A stretch of 64,000 nucleotides of DNA from Bacteroidales bacterium (lineage in GTDB: Bacteria > Bacteroidota > Bacteroidia > Bacteroidales > UBA932), in contig WOYW01000001.1 in the NCBI GenBank assembly GCA_011620605.1, positions 1 through 64,000 of the forward strand, given 5' to 3'. A program made the position numbers and the translations under genes. The notes beneath the pieces are model-generated. The model had not been told where the DNA came from and did not search any database. It was given only the letters and a program-made list of their open reading frames with translations. Positions 41,026-49,950 of the stretch are shown here, piece after piece. Each line of letters begins with the position of its first letter. The first letter of the stretch is position 1.

Positions 41026-42363
41026 ATGAAAGCAAAAGAAATTATTGCGACTCTCGAGAAAAAGTACGGGCACGAGAAAGAGTATCTGCAAGCTGTTCAC
41101 GAAGTTTTGGAATCCATCGAGGATGTTTACAACCAACATCCGGAGTTTGAAAAAGCAAGGATCATTGAACGGCTTGTTGAGCCTGACCGGATTTTCACAT
41201 TTAGGGTTACCTGGGTTGACGACAAAGGAGATGTACAGGTAAATACAGGTTACCGTGTACAATTCAACAATGCTATTGGACCGTACAAGGGGGGACTTCG
41301 GTTTCACGATTCAGTGAATATTTCCATATTGAAGTTCCTGGGATTCGAACAGATCTTCAAGAATGCCCTTACTTCACTGCCCATGGGTGGCGGCAAGGGA
41401 GGATCGGATTTCAGCCCCCGCGGCCGTTCCGCCAACGAGATCATGCGTTTCTGCCAGGCTTTTATGACAGAACTGTGGCATAACATAGGTCCCGACACAG
41501 ATGTACCTGCCGGTGATATTGGAGTTGGAGCCAGGGAGATCGGCTATCTTTACGGCTGGTACAAGAAACTGGCACGTGAGCATACAGGCGTACTTACAGG
41601 CAAGGGCCTTACATGGGGAGGATCCCTGATCCGTCCTGAAGCTACCGGATACGGAGGTGTATATTTTGTACAGCATATGCTTCAGGAAAAGAACCAGGGA
41701 CTGAAAGGCAAAACCGTTTCCATATCGGGATTCGGTAACGTTGCCTGGGGTGCTGCCCAGAAAGCAACAGAGCTGGGAGCCAAAGTCGTAACAGTTTCCG
41801 GTCCTGATGGATACATTTACGATAAAACCGGACTTGATGAAGAAAAAATCGCTTTTATGCTGGAACTTCGTGCCAGCGGAAACGATATTGTCGCACCTTA
41901 CGCAGACAAATTCCCCGAATCGGTATTTTACGCAGGCAAACGTCCCTGGGAAGTGAAAGTGGACATTGCTTTGCCCTGCGCAACTCAGAATGAATTGAAC
42001 GGAGAAGACGCCAAAAAACTGATAGCCAACGGTGTCTCTCTTGTCGCTGAGATCTCAAATATGGGTTGCACCCCGGAAGCCATTGAAGCATTCCAGAAAG
42101 CAAAAGTCAATTTTGCTCCCGGAAAGGCCGTCAATGCAGGCGGAGTAGCCACATCCGGACTAGAAATGACACAGAATGCCGCACACCTCAACTGGCCAGC
42201 AGAAGAGGTAGATGGCAAACTGCACCAGATTATGTCCAGCATTCACCAGGCATGTGTGGATCACGGCAAACAAAAAGACGGCTACATCAACTATGTGAAA
42301 GGAGCCAATATTGCTGGTTTCATGAAAGTGGCCCGTGCCATGCTTGAACAAGGAGTTGTTTAA
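41026..42363 (+). CDS. gdhA: NADP-type glutamate dehydrogenase
   Basis: Interconverts 2-oxoglutarate plus ammonia and glutamate. 445 residues, hexameric small-GDH family, with PMGGGKGGSDF (catalytic lysine region), DIGVGAREIGYLYG and nucleotide-binding SISGFGNVAWGA. NADP preference is inferred from family similarity. Located 42 bp after korB, with no obvious separate promoter, and 2 bp before the pantothenate kinase gene. Confidence 0.94.
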   Translation: MKAKEIIATLEKKYGHEKEYLQAVHEVLESIEDVYNQHPEFEKARIIERLVEPDRIFTFRVTWVDDKGDVQVNTGYRVQFNNAIGPYKGGLRFHDSVNISILKFLGFEQIFKNALTSLPMGGGKGGSDFSPRGRSANEIMRFCQAFMTELWHNIGPDTDVPAGDIGVGAREIGYLYGWYKKLAREHTGVLTGKGLTWGGSLIRPEATGYGGVYFVQHMLQEKNQGLKGKTVSISGFGNVAWGAAQKATELGAKVVTVSGPDGYIYDKTGLDEEKIAFMLELRASGNDIVAPYADKFPESVFYAGKRPWEVKVDIALPCATQNELNGEDAKKLIANGVSLVAEISNMGCTPEAIEAFQKAKVNFAPGKAVNAGGVATSGLEMTQNAAHLNWPAEEVDGKLHQIMSSIHQACVDHGKQKDGYINYVKGANIAGFMKVARAMLEQGVV

Positions 42364-42365
42364 TC

Positions 42366-43226
42366 ATGTACAGACTGGGGCTGGATTTTGGTTCTACGCT
42401 GACTAAAATGGCTCTTACTCAGCCCGGGGAGAAGGATTATCCTTCACCCCAGGCTGTTTTTCAATACAAAACAAACGATTACGTTCCCGAGCTATACAAG
42501 GCGCTGGAAAGTTTCCTGCTTCAGGAAAATATTCCTTTGAACGCCATAGATCATATTTCTGCCACCGGGACACATGCCAACCTGGTAAAAGGCGACATTC
42601 TGGGGATCCCGACCCGAATTGTACCGGAAATTGAGTCCATCGGCCGCGGTGGCCTGGCTCTTACCGGATTAAAAGAAGCTTTGGTGGTAAATACGGGCAC
42701 CGGTACTACATACATCGATGCATCCCCGGAAGGATACCGGCACCTGGGAGGGACAGGTGTAGGAGGCGGCACTCTTACCGGACTTGGACACAGCCTTCTG
42801 GGGTGTTCATCTGTCCATGAGATCGTCCGTATGGCATCCCATGGCAAAATGGAAAATGTGGACCTTCTGATTGGAGACGTCACCGACCAGGAGATGGAAC
42901 ATTTACCTCCTTACCTGACAGCTTCAAATTTCGGAAAACTCGCCCATCCTCTTTATAAAGAAAAGGCTTCCCTTGCAGGCAAAGAAGATCTGGCCCTTGC
43001 CCTGATCAATATGGTTCTTCAGGTGATAGGGAGTATGGCAGTTATGATTTGCAAGAGTTGTCTCAAAAAGAATGTGGTTCTTGTAGGCTCCCTTACACGC
43101 CTTCCCCAGGCCAGGGATATTTACTCCATGTTCTCAAACGTATACGGTCTCCAGTTTATAGTACCACCTTTTGCCGCATTCGGTACTGCTTTGGGTAGTA
43201 CACTGGTATCCTCACAAGAGGAATAA
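42366..43226 (+). CDS. coaW: Type II pantothenate kinase
   Basis: First step of coenzyme A synthesis: ATP-dependent phosphorylation of pantothenate. 286 residues of the actin-like ATPase fold, with phosphate-1 motif GLDFGSTLTKMAL at the N-terminus, VNTGTGTTY and the GGTGVGGGTLTGLG loop (about 130-143), and C-terminal VLVGSLTRLP and FAAFGTALGS. It starts 2 bp after gdhA. Its last 106 bp overlap the convergent murI gene. Many Bacteroidetes use the unrelated type III enzyme, so the type II form is notable. Confidence 0.82.
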   Translation: MYRLGLDFGSTLTKMALTQPGEKDYPSPQAVFQYKTNDYVPELYKALESFLLQENIPLNAIDHISATGTHANLVKGDILGIPTRIVPEIESIGRGGLALTGLKEALVVNTGTGTTYIDASPEGYRHLGGTGVGGGTLTGLGHSLLGCSSVHEIVRMASHGKMENVDLLIGDVTDQEMEHLPPYLTASNFGKLAHPLYKEKASLAGKEDLALALINMVLQVIGSMAVMICKSCLKKNVVLVGSLTRLPQARDIYSMFSNVYGLQFIVPPFAAFGTALGSTLVSSQEE

Positions 43227-43936
43227 TATAGTTCTTCTAACCGTATCATCCCCTTTTCGGCAGCCAACCCATTTTCATGCAATAATTGTTTTACCCGTCT
43301 AGCCACTGCAGGTGCCGGATCGACTATAGTCACACCGGGGCCGGCTATTTTTTGGATCACGGGAATGAGAAAAGGATAATGGGTACATCCCAAGACAAGA
43401 TGATCAGCCCCGGCTTCCAGCATTGGGAGTATGGTTCTGCGCACCATTTCTTCAGTTTTAGTGGAATTCAGGTCTCCCCGTTCTACCGCATCGACCCACC
43501 CTTCGCCCATTTTTTCCAGCACTTTTACTTCTCCGGCAAACGTAGCCAAGGTCCTGTTGTATAAAGATCCCATTAAGGTTCCACGCGTTGCCAAAACGCC
43601 CACTATTCCGCTTTTTGTATGTAGTACTGCCGGCTTTACCGCAGGTTCCATACCAACTATCAGCGTTTGAGGGTACGAATGGCGTAGTGTGTCAATAGCA
43701 GCAGCCGTTGCAGTGTTGCAGGCCAGAACAATGATCTTACATCCGCTTTTAAGAAAAAACCGTGTTATCAGATCACATCTGCGAATGATCTCTTCCACCG
43801 GCCTTGTACCGTATGGACAATAGGCGGTATCTGCTACATAAATGAGGCGCTCCTCAGGGAGAAGCGCCTTGATGTGACTGTGAACAGATAGCCCACCTAT
43901 TCCAGAATCCATTATTCCAATGGACAACCTGTTCAT
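43121..43936 (-). CDS. murI: Glutamate racemase
   Basis: Makes D-glutamate for peptidoglycan. Catalytic motifs: MDSGIGGLSV at the N-terminus, the first cysteine in LACNTATAAAID and the second in LGCTHYPF. 271 residues. The last 34 codons lie antisense to the conserved end of the pantothenate kinase gene, so the C-terminal tail (after about 237) is shaped by another gene; the catalytic core is unaffected. Last gene of the nadK-uppS-bamA-ompH-ompH-murI run. Confidence 0.93.
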   Translation of the reverse strand: MNRLSIGIMDSGIGGLSVHSHIKALLPEERLIYVADTAYCPYGTRPVEEIIRRCDLITRFFLKSGCKIIVLACNTATAAAIDTLRHSYPQTLIVGMEPAVKPAVLHTKSGIVGVLATRGTLMGSLYNRTLATFAGEVKVLEKMGEGWVDAVERGDLNSTKTEEMVRRTILPMLEAGADHLVLGCTHYPFLIPVIQKIAGPGVTIVDPAPAVARRVKQLLHENGLAAEKGMIRLEELYYSSCEDTSVLPKAVPNAAKGGTINWRPYTFENME

Positions 43937-43947
43937 AAAGTTATCCT

Positions 43948-44511
43948 TTACTGTGGTTGTTGTTCCATGCCGGGCAGTTGTGTTGGAGCTACTTTTTCTG
44001 CCGGTATGCCGAGCTCACTTTTTGCCATGGGCAGGATGTTTACACTTACCTGTTCATCAAAATAAATGACTCCTCCGACCGATAGATCAAAAATGAAAGC
44101 GAACCCGTTGTCTTTTGCCACTTTTGTAATGGCCTCGTTCGCTTTCTTGAACACAGGGGACAGCAATATTTGCTGCATTTGCTGGTATTCCTGCTGTGCT
44201 CCCTGGCTGAATTGTTCAAGACGTTGCTGTATCTCAATCAATTCTCTCTGTTTCGCTTCCAGAACCGCAGCTGTCCATGTAGCCTGTTTCTGCTGGTATG
44301 TGTTGTATTTTGTTTGGTACTCCTGCTGCATCTCGGCCATGGTTTGTTCCAGTTCATTGGTATAATTCTGCAATTTGATGAGAGCTGAATCCCTTTCGGG
44401 CATCAGGCTTATCAATTCCTGGGAATTAATATGACCGAATTTCAGGTTTTGCGCAGAAGATGTGCCAATAACGCAGATCAACAGAATAAGGACACAAGCA
44501 ATACGTTTCAT
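43948..44511 (-). CDS. OmpH/Skp-family periplasmic chaperone (copy 1)
   Basis: Secreted protein, 187 residues, signal peptide about 1-20 (ends SSAQ). A beta start (KFGHINSQELISLMPE) is followed by a long Gln/Glu-rich coiled coil (about 45-125) and a C-terminal segment AFIFDLSVGGVIYF. Skp proteins hold unfolded outer-membrane proteins between the Sec and BAM machineries; its position next to bamA fits that. The C-terminus adds a Pro/Gln tail. Confidence 0.85.
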   Translation of the reverse strand: MKRIACVLILLICVIGTSSAQNLKFGHINSQELISLMPERDSALIKLQNYTNELEQTMAEMQQEYQTKYNTYQQKQATWTAAVLEAKQRELIEIQQRLEQFSQGAQQEYQQMQQILLSPVFKKANEAITKVAKDNGFAFIFDLSVGGVIYFDEQVSVNILPMAKSELGIPAEKVAPTQLPGMEQQPQ

Positions 44512-44532
44512 AAGTTTTTGGTTTAAAGATTA

Positions 44533-44540
44533 CAAATGTA
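44533..44540 (-). promoter_or_regulatory. Possible internal -7 promoter element before ompH copy 1
   Basis: Reads TACATTTG on the minus strand (TAnnTTTG), 21 bp upstream of the start codon, in the 37-bp gap between the two ompH genes. No TTG box seen. Confidence 0.35.
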
Positions 44541-44548
44541 CTAAAAAT

Positions 44549-45061
44549 TTACCTGACAGCTTGTAATCTTTCCAAAATCAGATTACTTATGTCAATTTCA
44601 GGGGTATAATGGACCACACCCATACCGATCGCTAAATCGATGATCAACGCATAACCCTGTCGTTCGGCAATATATTTAACAGCGTCCTGCAAACGATCCT
44701 GGATGGGTTTGAAGAGAACTTCAGACGTTTTTGCCAGTGTTCCTTCTTGTCCAAAATACCTTTCCTGCATAGCTTTCACTTCTTCTTCCCTGTTCAGTAT
44801 TTCCTGTTCGCGTGCATTTTTCTGTTGAGCAGAAAGACGCGCTTTATCATTCTGATATTGCTGGAACATGGCTTCCAGCTGATCGTATTCAGCTTGGATC
44901 TTTTGCTGATACTGTTCCTGCAAATCGGAAATCTGTTCCTGTGCCGAGGTATATTCGGGTAACGCCTCCAGAATAGTCCCGGAATTCATTACGGCATATT
45001 TCTGGGCCGACAAACTGCCGGTCACCAGGCTAACCAGTAAAAATAATAACACTCTTTTCAT
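44549..45061 (-). CDS. OmpH/Skp-family periplasmic chaperone (copy 2)
   Basis: 170 residues with a signal peptide (about 1-19, ending LSAQ), the family start KYAVMNSGTILEALPEY, a long coiled coil (about 40-110) and ending GYALIIDLAIGMGVVHYTP. Same family as the next gene, and tandem as in other Bacteroidetes. It starts 10 bp after bamA. Confidence 0.87.
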   Translation of the reverse strand: MKRVLLFLLVSLVTGSLSAQKYAVMNSGTILEALPEYTSAQEQISDLQEQYQQKIQAEYDQLEAMFQQYQNDKARLSAQQKNAREQEILNREEEVKAMQERYFGQEGTLAKTSEVLFKPIQDRLQDAVKYIAERQGYALIIDLAIGMGVVHYTPEIDISNLILERLQAVR

Positions 45062-45071
45062 ATTGATGTAA

Positions 45072-47612
45072 TTAAAAAGTTTGGCCTATCATGAAATGGA
45101 AATTCGATCCGCCTTTCTTTCCGCTGAAATCGGTATCGAACCCATAACCCCAGTCAATACCTAAAAGACCGATCATGGGTAAAAATACCCGGACTCCAAA
45201 ACCGGCAGCCCTCTTTATGGAAAAGGGATTAAAATCGCGCATATCGCTCCAGCAATTACCTCCTTCAAGGAAAACAAGGGCATAAATAGTTGACTGGGGC
45301 TGTAAGATCACCGGATAACGCAATTCTACCGTAAACCTGTCGTATACACGGCCTGCGTATGCGTCATCGATGGTGGGAGTCAGGGAATAATTGGAGTAAC
45401 CACGTTGGGATATGATATCGGCCCCATAAGTATTATATCCGCTCATACCATCGCCACCCAACATAAATCCTTCAAAAGGAGAATAACCTAATTTCCGGCT
45501 GTAATAACCAAGATATCCGAAATTAGCCCTGGTCATTAACACCAGGTCCCCTATCAAACGTGTGTAAAGACTGGCATCAAAGTTCCATTTATGGTATTCT
45601 ATCCAGCGATATCTTTCGGCCTCTGTCATGGCTGAATAATCAGTATTTTTATCCCTGAACAGGGAATATGGAGGGGTTACCTGTAAACCGAATTTGAAAT
45701 CGGAACCCTGGCGGGGATATATGATCTGGTCGGTAGAATTTCGTTGTAACGTGACTGTATAATCTATGATATTGGACTGACCGTCGGTAAACATAAAATA
45801 ATACCCCCAATCCTGAAGATTGTACCGTTTAATATCCAGCTGGTTGTAAAACACAAAATAGTTGTCGGGCCATTTGAGCCTGGTTCCCAGGCCTATACCA
45901 AGACCATATACTTCCATGAACTGGTCATTGGTCAGGTAATAGTAGGTAGAAGCTGTTTGCCTTGTATAGTAGATACTGGTATTGAAAGAAGTAGGCTTTT
46001 TACCTGTCAGCCAGGGTTCAATAAAGGTGGTACTTAGAGCCATGTAATAGGTCCCGTTGGTCTGAAATCTGAGAGATAACGTCTGTCCGTCTCCAAGTGG
46101 AACAGGTCTCCAGGCTTCTTTGTCAAATAATCTTTTTATTGAAAAATTGTTAAAACTGATCCCCACGGTCCCTACAAAGGTATTACCCCCCCAGCCGCCT
46201 GCGATCTCAAACTGGCTGTCCGGTTTTTCGGTAACATTATATATGATATCAACCGTATTATTGACCTGATTGGGGACGACATTGAATCCGGACCCCATTT
46301 GCATGATGGCTTCCTGATCAAAGTGCCCCATGGATGCTATCTCACGAATCGAACGCTCCAGTTCTGTCTGACTAAAGAGGTAACCCGGACGCGTGAAAAC
46401 CTGCCTGCGTACGATCTTTTCGTTGGATACATTGTTCCCGTTTATGATTATCCTGTTGTATGTAGCTGGTTTGCCTTCAAAAATTCGCATTTCAACATCT
46501 ACGGAATCCTTTACAATATTAACTTCTACCGGGACTACCCTGAAGAAGAGATACCCCTGATCCTTGTATATTTGTGAAACGTTGCCTTGCTGAGTTTTTC
46601 CCCCTCCGAACAAACGTTCTTCCATCGTAACAACATCGTAGATATCTCCTTTTTCTATGCGCAAGACCGAATTCAGCATTGCACTGGAATATTGCGTATT
46701 CCCGGTCCATGTGATATTCCGGAAATAATACTTCTTGCCTTCATCGATCACAAGATCGATCCCCAGATTTTTTTCATCTATCTGATAAACAGAATCTCTG
46801 ACGATCCTGGCATCACGGAAACCCAGCTCGTGGTACTTTTGCAACAGGAGTTGCTTGTCGTTGCTAAATTCCTTTTTGTTAAATTTTTTACTGAAGAAGA
46901 AGTTATAAAGCCTTTTGTCTTTCGTCTTCTTCATGGCAAAGCGCTTTTTCAGCAGGGACAGTTGTTCTCCTCCAATAAAGTTGATCTCCTTGATGCGCAC
47001 TTTCTCTTTACGGTCTACATTAAAGGTGACCTGGACTGCATTCTTTATGGTTGTATCTTCTTTATGAGTCGCTGTTACTTCTGCATTTAAAAAACCTTTC
47101 TCAACATAATACTCCCTGATCAGATCACTGGAAGATTTGATAACATAATCGGACAATTCACTTCCTCTCCTGAGCCGCACCTTTTCTTCTATATCAGTCT
47201 GCTCTCCCTTTTTGACACCTTCGTACCTCCACTGCGAAACTCGGGGACGTTCCACAATATTAATGTTGATGTATGCTTGGTCATTAACCAGACTGTCCAC
47301 ATATACTCCCACATCTGAAAAGAAACGCTGCATAAACAAACGCTTCACAATTGATTGTAATTCTTCCCCGGGAATTGTGATAGTATCTCCCAATGCCAGA
47401 CCGGTCAAAGAAAGGATCTGGTCCGCATTCAGATAATTCACCCCAGTCACGGTAAGCCCGGATATAACACATTGCCTGGGATCTGAATAGTCGATCACCA
47501 CAGAACTCTGTTTTCCGGCGGTAGAATCCGCTACAGTCGTATTTTCCGTAACCTGTGCAAATATCGGGGATCCCGATAAAATTAAAATTAGGCAGAAAAA
47601 CAGGTGCTTCAT
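45072..47612 (-). CDS. bamA: Outer membrane protein assembly factor BamA
   Basis: Central Omp85 component that inserts beta-barrel proteins in the outer membrane. 846 residues: signal peptide (about 1-19), POTRA repeats (about 45-440) and a C-terminal 16-strand barrel with VRVFLPMIGLLGIDWGYGFD and a final MIGQTF ending in aromatic F. The partner lipoprotein BamD is encoded at 55679-56488. It lies 10 bp after uppS. Confidence 0.95.
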   Translation of the reverse strand: MKHLFFCLILILSGSPIFAQVTENTTVADSTAGKQSSVVIDYSDPRQCVISGLTVTGVNYLNADQILSLTGLALGDTITIPGEELQSIVKRLFMQRFFSDVGVYVDSLVNDQAYININIVERPRVSQWRYEGVKKGEQTDIEEKVRLRRGSELSDYVIKSSSDLIREYYVEKGFLNAEVTATHKEDTTIKNAVQVTFNVDRKEKVRIKEINFIGGEQLSLLKKRFAMKKTKDKRLYNFFFSKKFNKKEFSNDKQLLLQKYHELGFRDARIVRDSVYQIDEKNLGIDLVIDEGKKYYFRNITWTGNTQYSSAMLNSVLRIEKGDIYDVVTMEERLFGGGKTQQGNVSQIYKDQGYLFFRVVPVEVNIVKDSVDVEMRIFEGKPATYNRIIINGNNVSNEKIVRRQVFTRPGYLFSQTELERSIREIASMGHFDQEAIMQMGSGFNVVPNQVNNTVDIIYNVTEKPDSQFEIAGGWGGNTFVGTVGISFNNFSIKRLFDKEAWRPVPLGDGQTLSLRFQTNGTYYMALSTTFIEPWLTGKKPTSFNTSIYYTRQTASTYYYLTNDQFMEVYGLGIGLGTRLKWPDNYFVFYNQLDIKRYNLQDWGYYFMFTDGQSNIIDYTVTLQRNSTDQIIYPRQGSDFKFGLQVTPPYSLFRDKNTDYSAMTEAERYRWIEYHKWNFDASLYTRLIGDLVLMTRANFGYLGYYSRKLGYSPFEGFMLGGDGMSGYNTYGADIISQRGYSNYSLTPTIDDAYAGRVYDRFTVELRYPVILQPQSTIYALVFLEGGNCWSDMRDFNPFSIKRAAGFGVRVFLPMIGLLGIDWGYGFDTDFSGKKGGSNFHFMIGQTF

Positions 47613-47622
47613 TCAGGGAATA

Positions 47623-48348
47623 TTAGTATAGTGATTCTTCAAGCTTTCCAAACCGGCGCTTCCTGTTAAAATAAGCGGCAAGGGCTGTCTGGAAGTCAGG
47701 TTTGCGAAAATCAGGCCAAAGTACGGGAGTAAAATATAATTCAGTATAGGCCAGTTGCCATAGCATAAAATTGCTGATTCGCATTTCTCCGCTTGTTCTA
47801 ATCATAAGATCCGGATCCGGTATGCCGGCCGTAGTAAGATAACGGGAAAAAGAATCCGGTTCAAGCTGAACCTTTTCGCCACTGGATATTTCTTTTTCAA
47901 GATAACGGTTGACGGCTTGCAGGATATCCCACTTACCACTGTAATTGACGGCCAGGATCAGGGTCATGGCAGTGTTTTTGGAAGTTTGTTCAACACAACG
48001 GTCCATCCGTTCCAGAACATCGGGTTTAAGATGAGTCCTGTCACCAATAAATATACAGCGGACGTTGTTCTTCATCAAGGTAGGTGTTTCGCTGTGGATT
48101 GAATGTACCATAAGTGACATCAGGGCGTCTGTTTCCCGTTTTGGACGACCCCAGTTCTCTTCTGAAAAGACAAAAAGACTTAAGTAGGAAATACCTTTTT
48201 CCACAGCAAATTCCGTTGCTTCACGTACAGCTTCTACTCCCTGGCGATGTCCCAGATTTCTCTCCAGGCCACGGGACATAGCCCACCTTCCATTCCCATC
48301 CATAATTATGGATACGTGACGGGGCATTTTTCCGGTTTGTTCAGGCAT
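47623..48348 (-). CDS. uppS: Undecaprenyl diphosphate synthase (isoprenyl transferase)
   Basis: Cis-prenyltransferase making the C55 lipid carrier for cell-wall precursors. Catalytic Asp in IIMDGNGRWA (D17), plus FSEENWGRP and RTSGEMRISNFMLWQ. I set the start at 48348 (MPEQTGKMPRHVS, 241 residues) because a GGAGGTG ribosome-binding site lies 6 nt before it; an upstream ATG at 48375 is less likely. It overlaps nadK by 8 bp. It consumes MEP-pathway products made downstream of Dxs (23099-24985). Confidence 0.94.
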   Translation of the reverse strand: MPEQTGKMPRHVSIIMDGNGRWAMSRGLERNLGHRQGVEAVREATEFAVEKGISYLSLFVFSEENWGRPKRETDALMSLMVHSIHSETPTLMKNNVRCIFIGDRTHLKPDVLERMDRCVEQTSKNTAMTLILAVNYSGKWDILQAVNRYLEKEISSGEKVQLEPDSFSRYLTTAGIPDPDLMIRTSGEMRISNFMLWQLAYTELYFTPVLWPDFRKPDFQTALAAYFNRKRRFGKLEESLY

Positions 48349-49150
48349 GGTCTTCACCTCCGTTTCTTTTGTCAAATCCCAACATCAGTTTCTCTCGTAA
48401 GGTAGTTATGAAATCATTCCCGGCAAAAGAGAGACTGGTAATGGTGAAAGGTGCCTTTTTCACAACAAAAGAGTAGGGCAGGTCAATGTCTACGGAACGG
48501 TTGTCAAGATGTAACTGAGCTTTGGGGCTTCTGCTTTTCACCTCTATTTCCAGCCGGGCATCGTCTTTAAATACCAGGGGACGTACGTTCAGGTTATGCG
48601 GGGCTATGGGAGAAAGTATCAGGACCCCTGATTCAGGAAAAACAATTGGGCCTCCCACACTTAGTGAATAAGCCGTTGATCCCGTGGGTGTTGCCACTAT
48701 GATCCCGTCACCCCGGTATGTCGACACGTGCTTCCCGTCAATCTTTACATCTACCTCTATCATGGCAGAACTGTACCTTTGAATGCATATTTCGTTAAGG
48801 GCATAGGGATAGATCTTACTTCTGATCTCCTCCTGTTCAATGGCAAGTACAGTATGAATTGTTTTGTAGTATTCCTTCCTTTCCACCAGATCAAACAACT
48901 GCCCAATAAACTCCGGACTGCAACCGGTAAGAAAGCCAAGCCTTCCAAAATTGACACCAACTATTGGAATTCCGGAATCTTTGACAATCTGGAGTGCTTC
49001 CAAGAATGTTCCGTCACCTCCTGCCGTAATCAGCAAATCTGTATCACCGGGAAGGATCCGGTCTTCCGGCAATGTCTCATAAGAAACATCTCCCCTGTCA
49101 GGGAGAAGCCATTGGTTATTGATTTCCTTCCCGTAAAAAACGACCTTCAT
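48341..49150 (-). CDS. nadK: NAD kinase
   Basis: Phosphorylates NAD to NADP. 269 residues from the ATG at 49150 (MKVVFYGKEINNQW); an in-frame upstream ATG at 49207 lies beyond the promoter element and inside pdxJ. The GGDGT motif is at residues 44-48, and ALNEICIQR and the Gly-rich TPTGSTAYSLSVGGPI segment are present. First gene of the envelope operon. Confidence 0.94.
   Translation of the reverse strand: MKVVFYGKEINNQWLLPDRGDVSYETLPEDRILPGDTDLLITAGGDGTFLEALQIVKDSGIPIVGVNFGRLGFLTGCSPEFIGQLFDLVERKEYYKTIHTVLAIEQEEIRSKIYPYALNEICIQRYSSAMIEVDVKIDGKHVSTYRGDGIIVATPTGSTAYSLSVGGPIVFPESGVLILSPIAPHNLNVRPLVFKDDARLEIEVKSRSPKAQLHLDNRSVDIDLPYSFVVKKAPFTITSLSFAGNDFITTLREKLMLGFDKRNGGEDHA
48355..48361 (-). 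promoter_or_regulatory. Strong Shine-Dalgarno site of uppS
   Basis: GGAGGTG on the minus strand, 6 nt before the uppS ATG at 48348 and inside the end of nadK. Such strong sites are uncommon in Bacteroidetes; it decides the uppS start. Confidence 0.7.
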
Positions 49151-49151
49151 A

Positions 49152-49182
49152 TTTGTATTGCCGATTAGTTGGTGTACTTTTG
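49152..49182 (+). promoter_or_regulatory. Promoter of pdxJ
   Basis: TTTG at 49152-49155, a 19-bp spacer and TACTTTTG at 49175-49182, 18 bp before the pdxJ ATG: a full match to the Bacteroidetes promoter pattern. Confidence 0.75.
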
Positions 49183-49185
49183 CAG

Positions 49186-49193
49186 CAAAGATA
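49186..49193 (-). promoter_or_regulatory. Putative -7 promoter element of nadK operon
   Basis: TATCTTTG on the minus strand, 35 bp before the nadK ATG. It lies 3 bp from the pdxJ -7 element on the other strand, so the two promoters overlap face to face. Confidence 0.55.
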
Positions 49194-49200
49194 ACCAATA

Positions 49201-49920
49201 ATGACAAATCTAAGTGTTAATGTCAACAAATTTGCCACCTTGCGAAATGCCAGAGGAGGCAATATGCCCGATGTAGTGCAAGCCGTACGGGATTGTGAGC
49301 GTTTTGGAGCGCAGGGCATCACCGTCCACCCAAGACCTGACGAACGTCATATACGCTACAGGGATGTAAGGGATATTAAACCTGTAATCAATACCGAGTT
49401 CAATATTGAAGGAAATCCCATCCCATCCTTTATAGATCTTGTTCTGGAAATCAAACCTGCCCAGGTTACTCTGGTTCCGGATTCACACGATGTGATCACC
49501 TCAAATGCGGGATGGGATACGCTCCGTCATAAGGATGCACTGAAAGAATGGGTAAGAATATTTAAAAACGTAGGGATCAGAACATCTCTTTTTGTAGATC
49601 CCGATCCTGTAATAATAAAAGCTGCGGCTGTTACGGGAGCCGACCGGGTGGAGTTGTATACAGAAGCCTATGCACGTTCATACGAAATCGACCGGGAAAA
49701 CGCTATCCGGCCTTATATCAAGGCAGCCGAGGCAGCTGCGCGTTATTCCCTGGGCCTGAACGCGGGACACGATCTGAACCTGACTAATATTGCTTATTTT
49801 CAGCGAAATATCCCCGGGTTACTGGAAGTCTCTATAGGGCACGCCCTTATTTGTGAGTCAATTTATTACGGCCTGGAAAATACGATTCAGCTGTATTTAA
49901 GTCAACTCTCCGATTTTTAA
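49201..49920 (+). CDS. pdxJ: Pyridoxine 5'-phosphate synthase
   Basis: Condenses 1-deoxy-D-xylulose 5-phosphate with 3-amino-2-oxopropyl phosphate to pyridoxine 5'-phosphate (vitamin B6); its DXP substrate is the product of Dxs encoded at 23099-24985. TIM-barrel enzyme, 239 residues, with [15 protein letters not shown] at the N-terminus, [12 protein letters not shown] and [13 protein letters not shown]. Divergent from nadK. Confidence 0.95.
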   Translation: MTNLSVNVNKFATLRNARGGNMPDVVQAVRDCERFGAQGITVHPRPDERHIRYRDVRDIKPVINTEFNIEGNPIPSFIDLVLEIKPAQVTLVPDSHDVITSNAGWDTLRHKDALKEWVRIFKNVGIRTSLFVDPDPVIIKAAAVTGADRVELYTEAYARSYEIDRENAIRPYIKAAEAAARYSLGLNAGHDLNLTNIAYFQRNIPGLLEVSIGHALICESIYYGLENTIQLYLSQLSDF

Positions 49921-49921
49921 T

Positions 49922-49929
49922 TATATTTG
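49922..49929 (+). promoter_or_regulatory. Putative -7 promoter element of the third ompH-like gene
   Basis: TATATTTG, immediately after the pdxJ stop and 21 bp before the ATG at 49951. No TTG box visible. Confidence 0.5.
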
Positions 49930-49950
49930 CACGTTCTTATTTTTTACATC

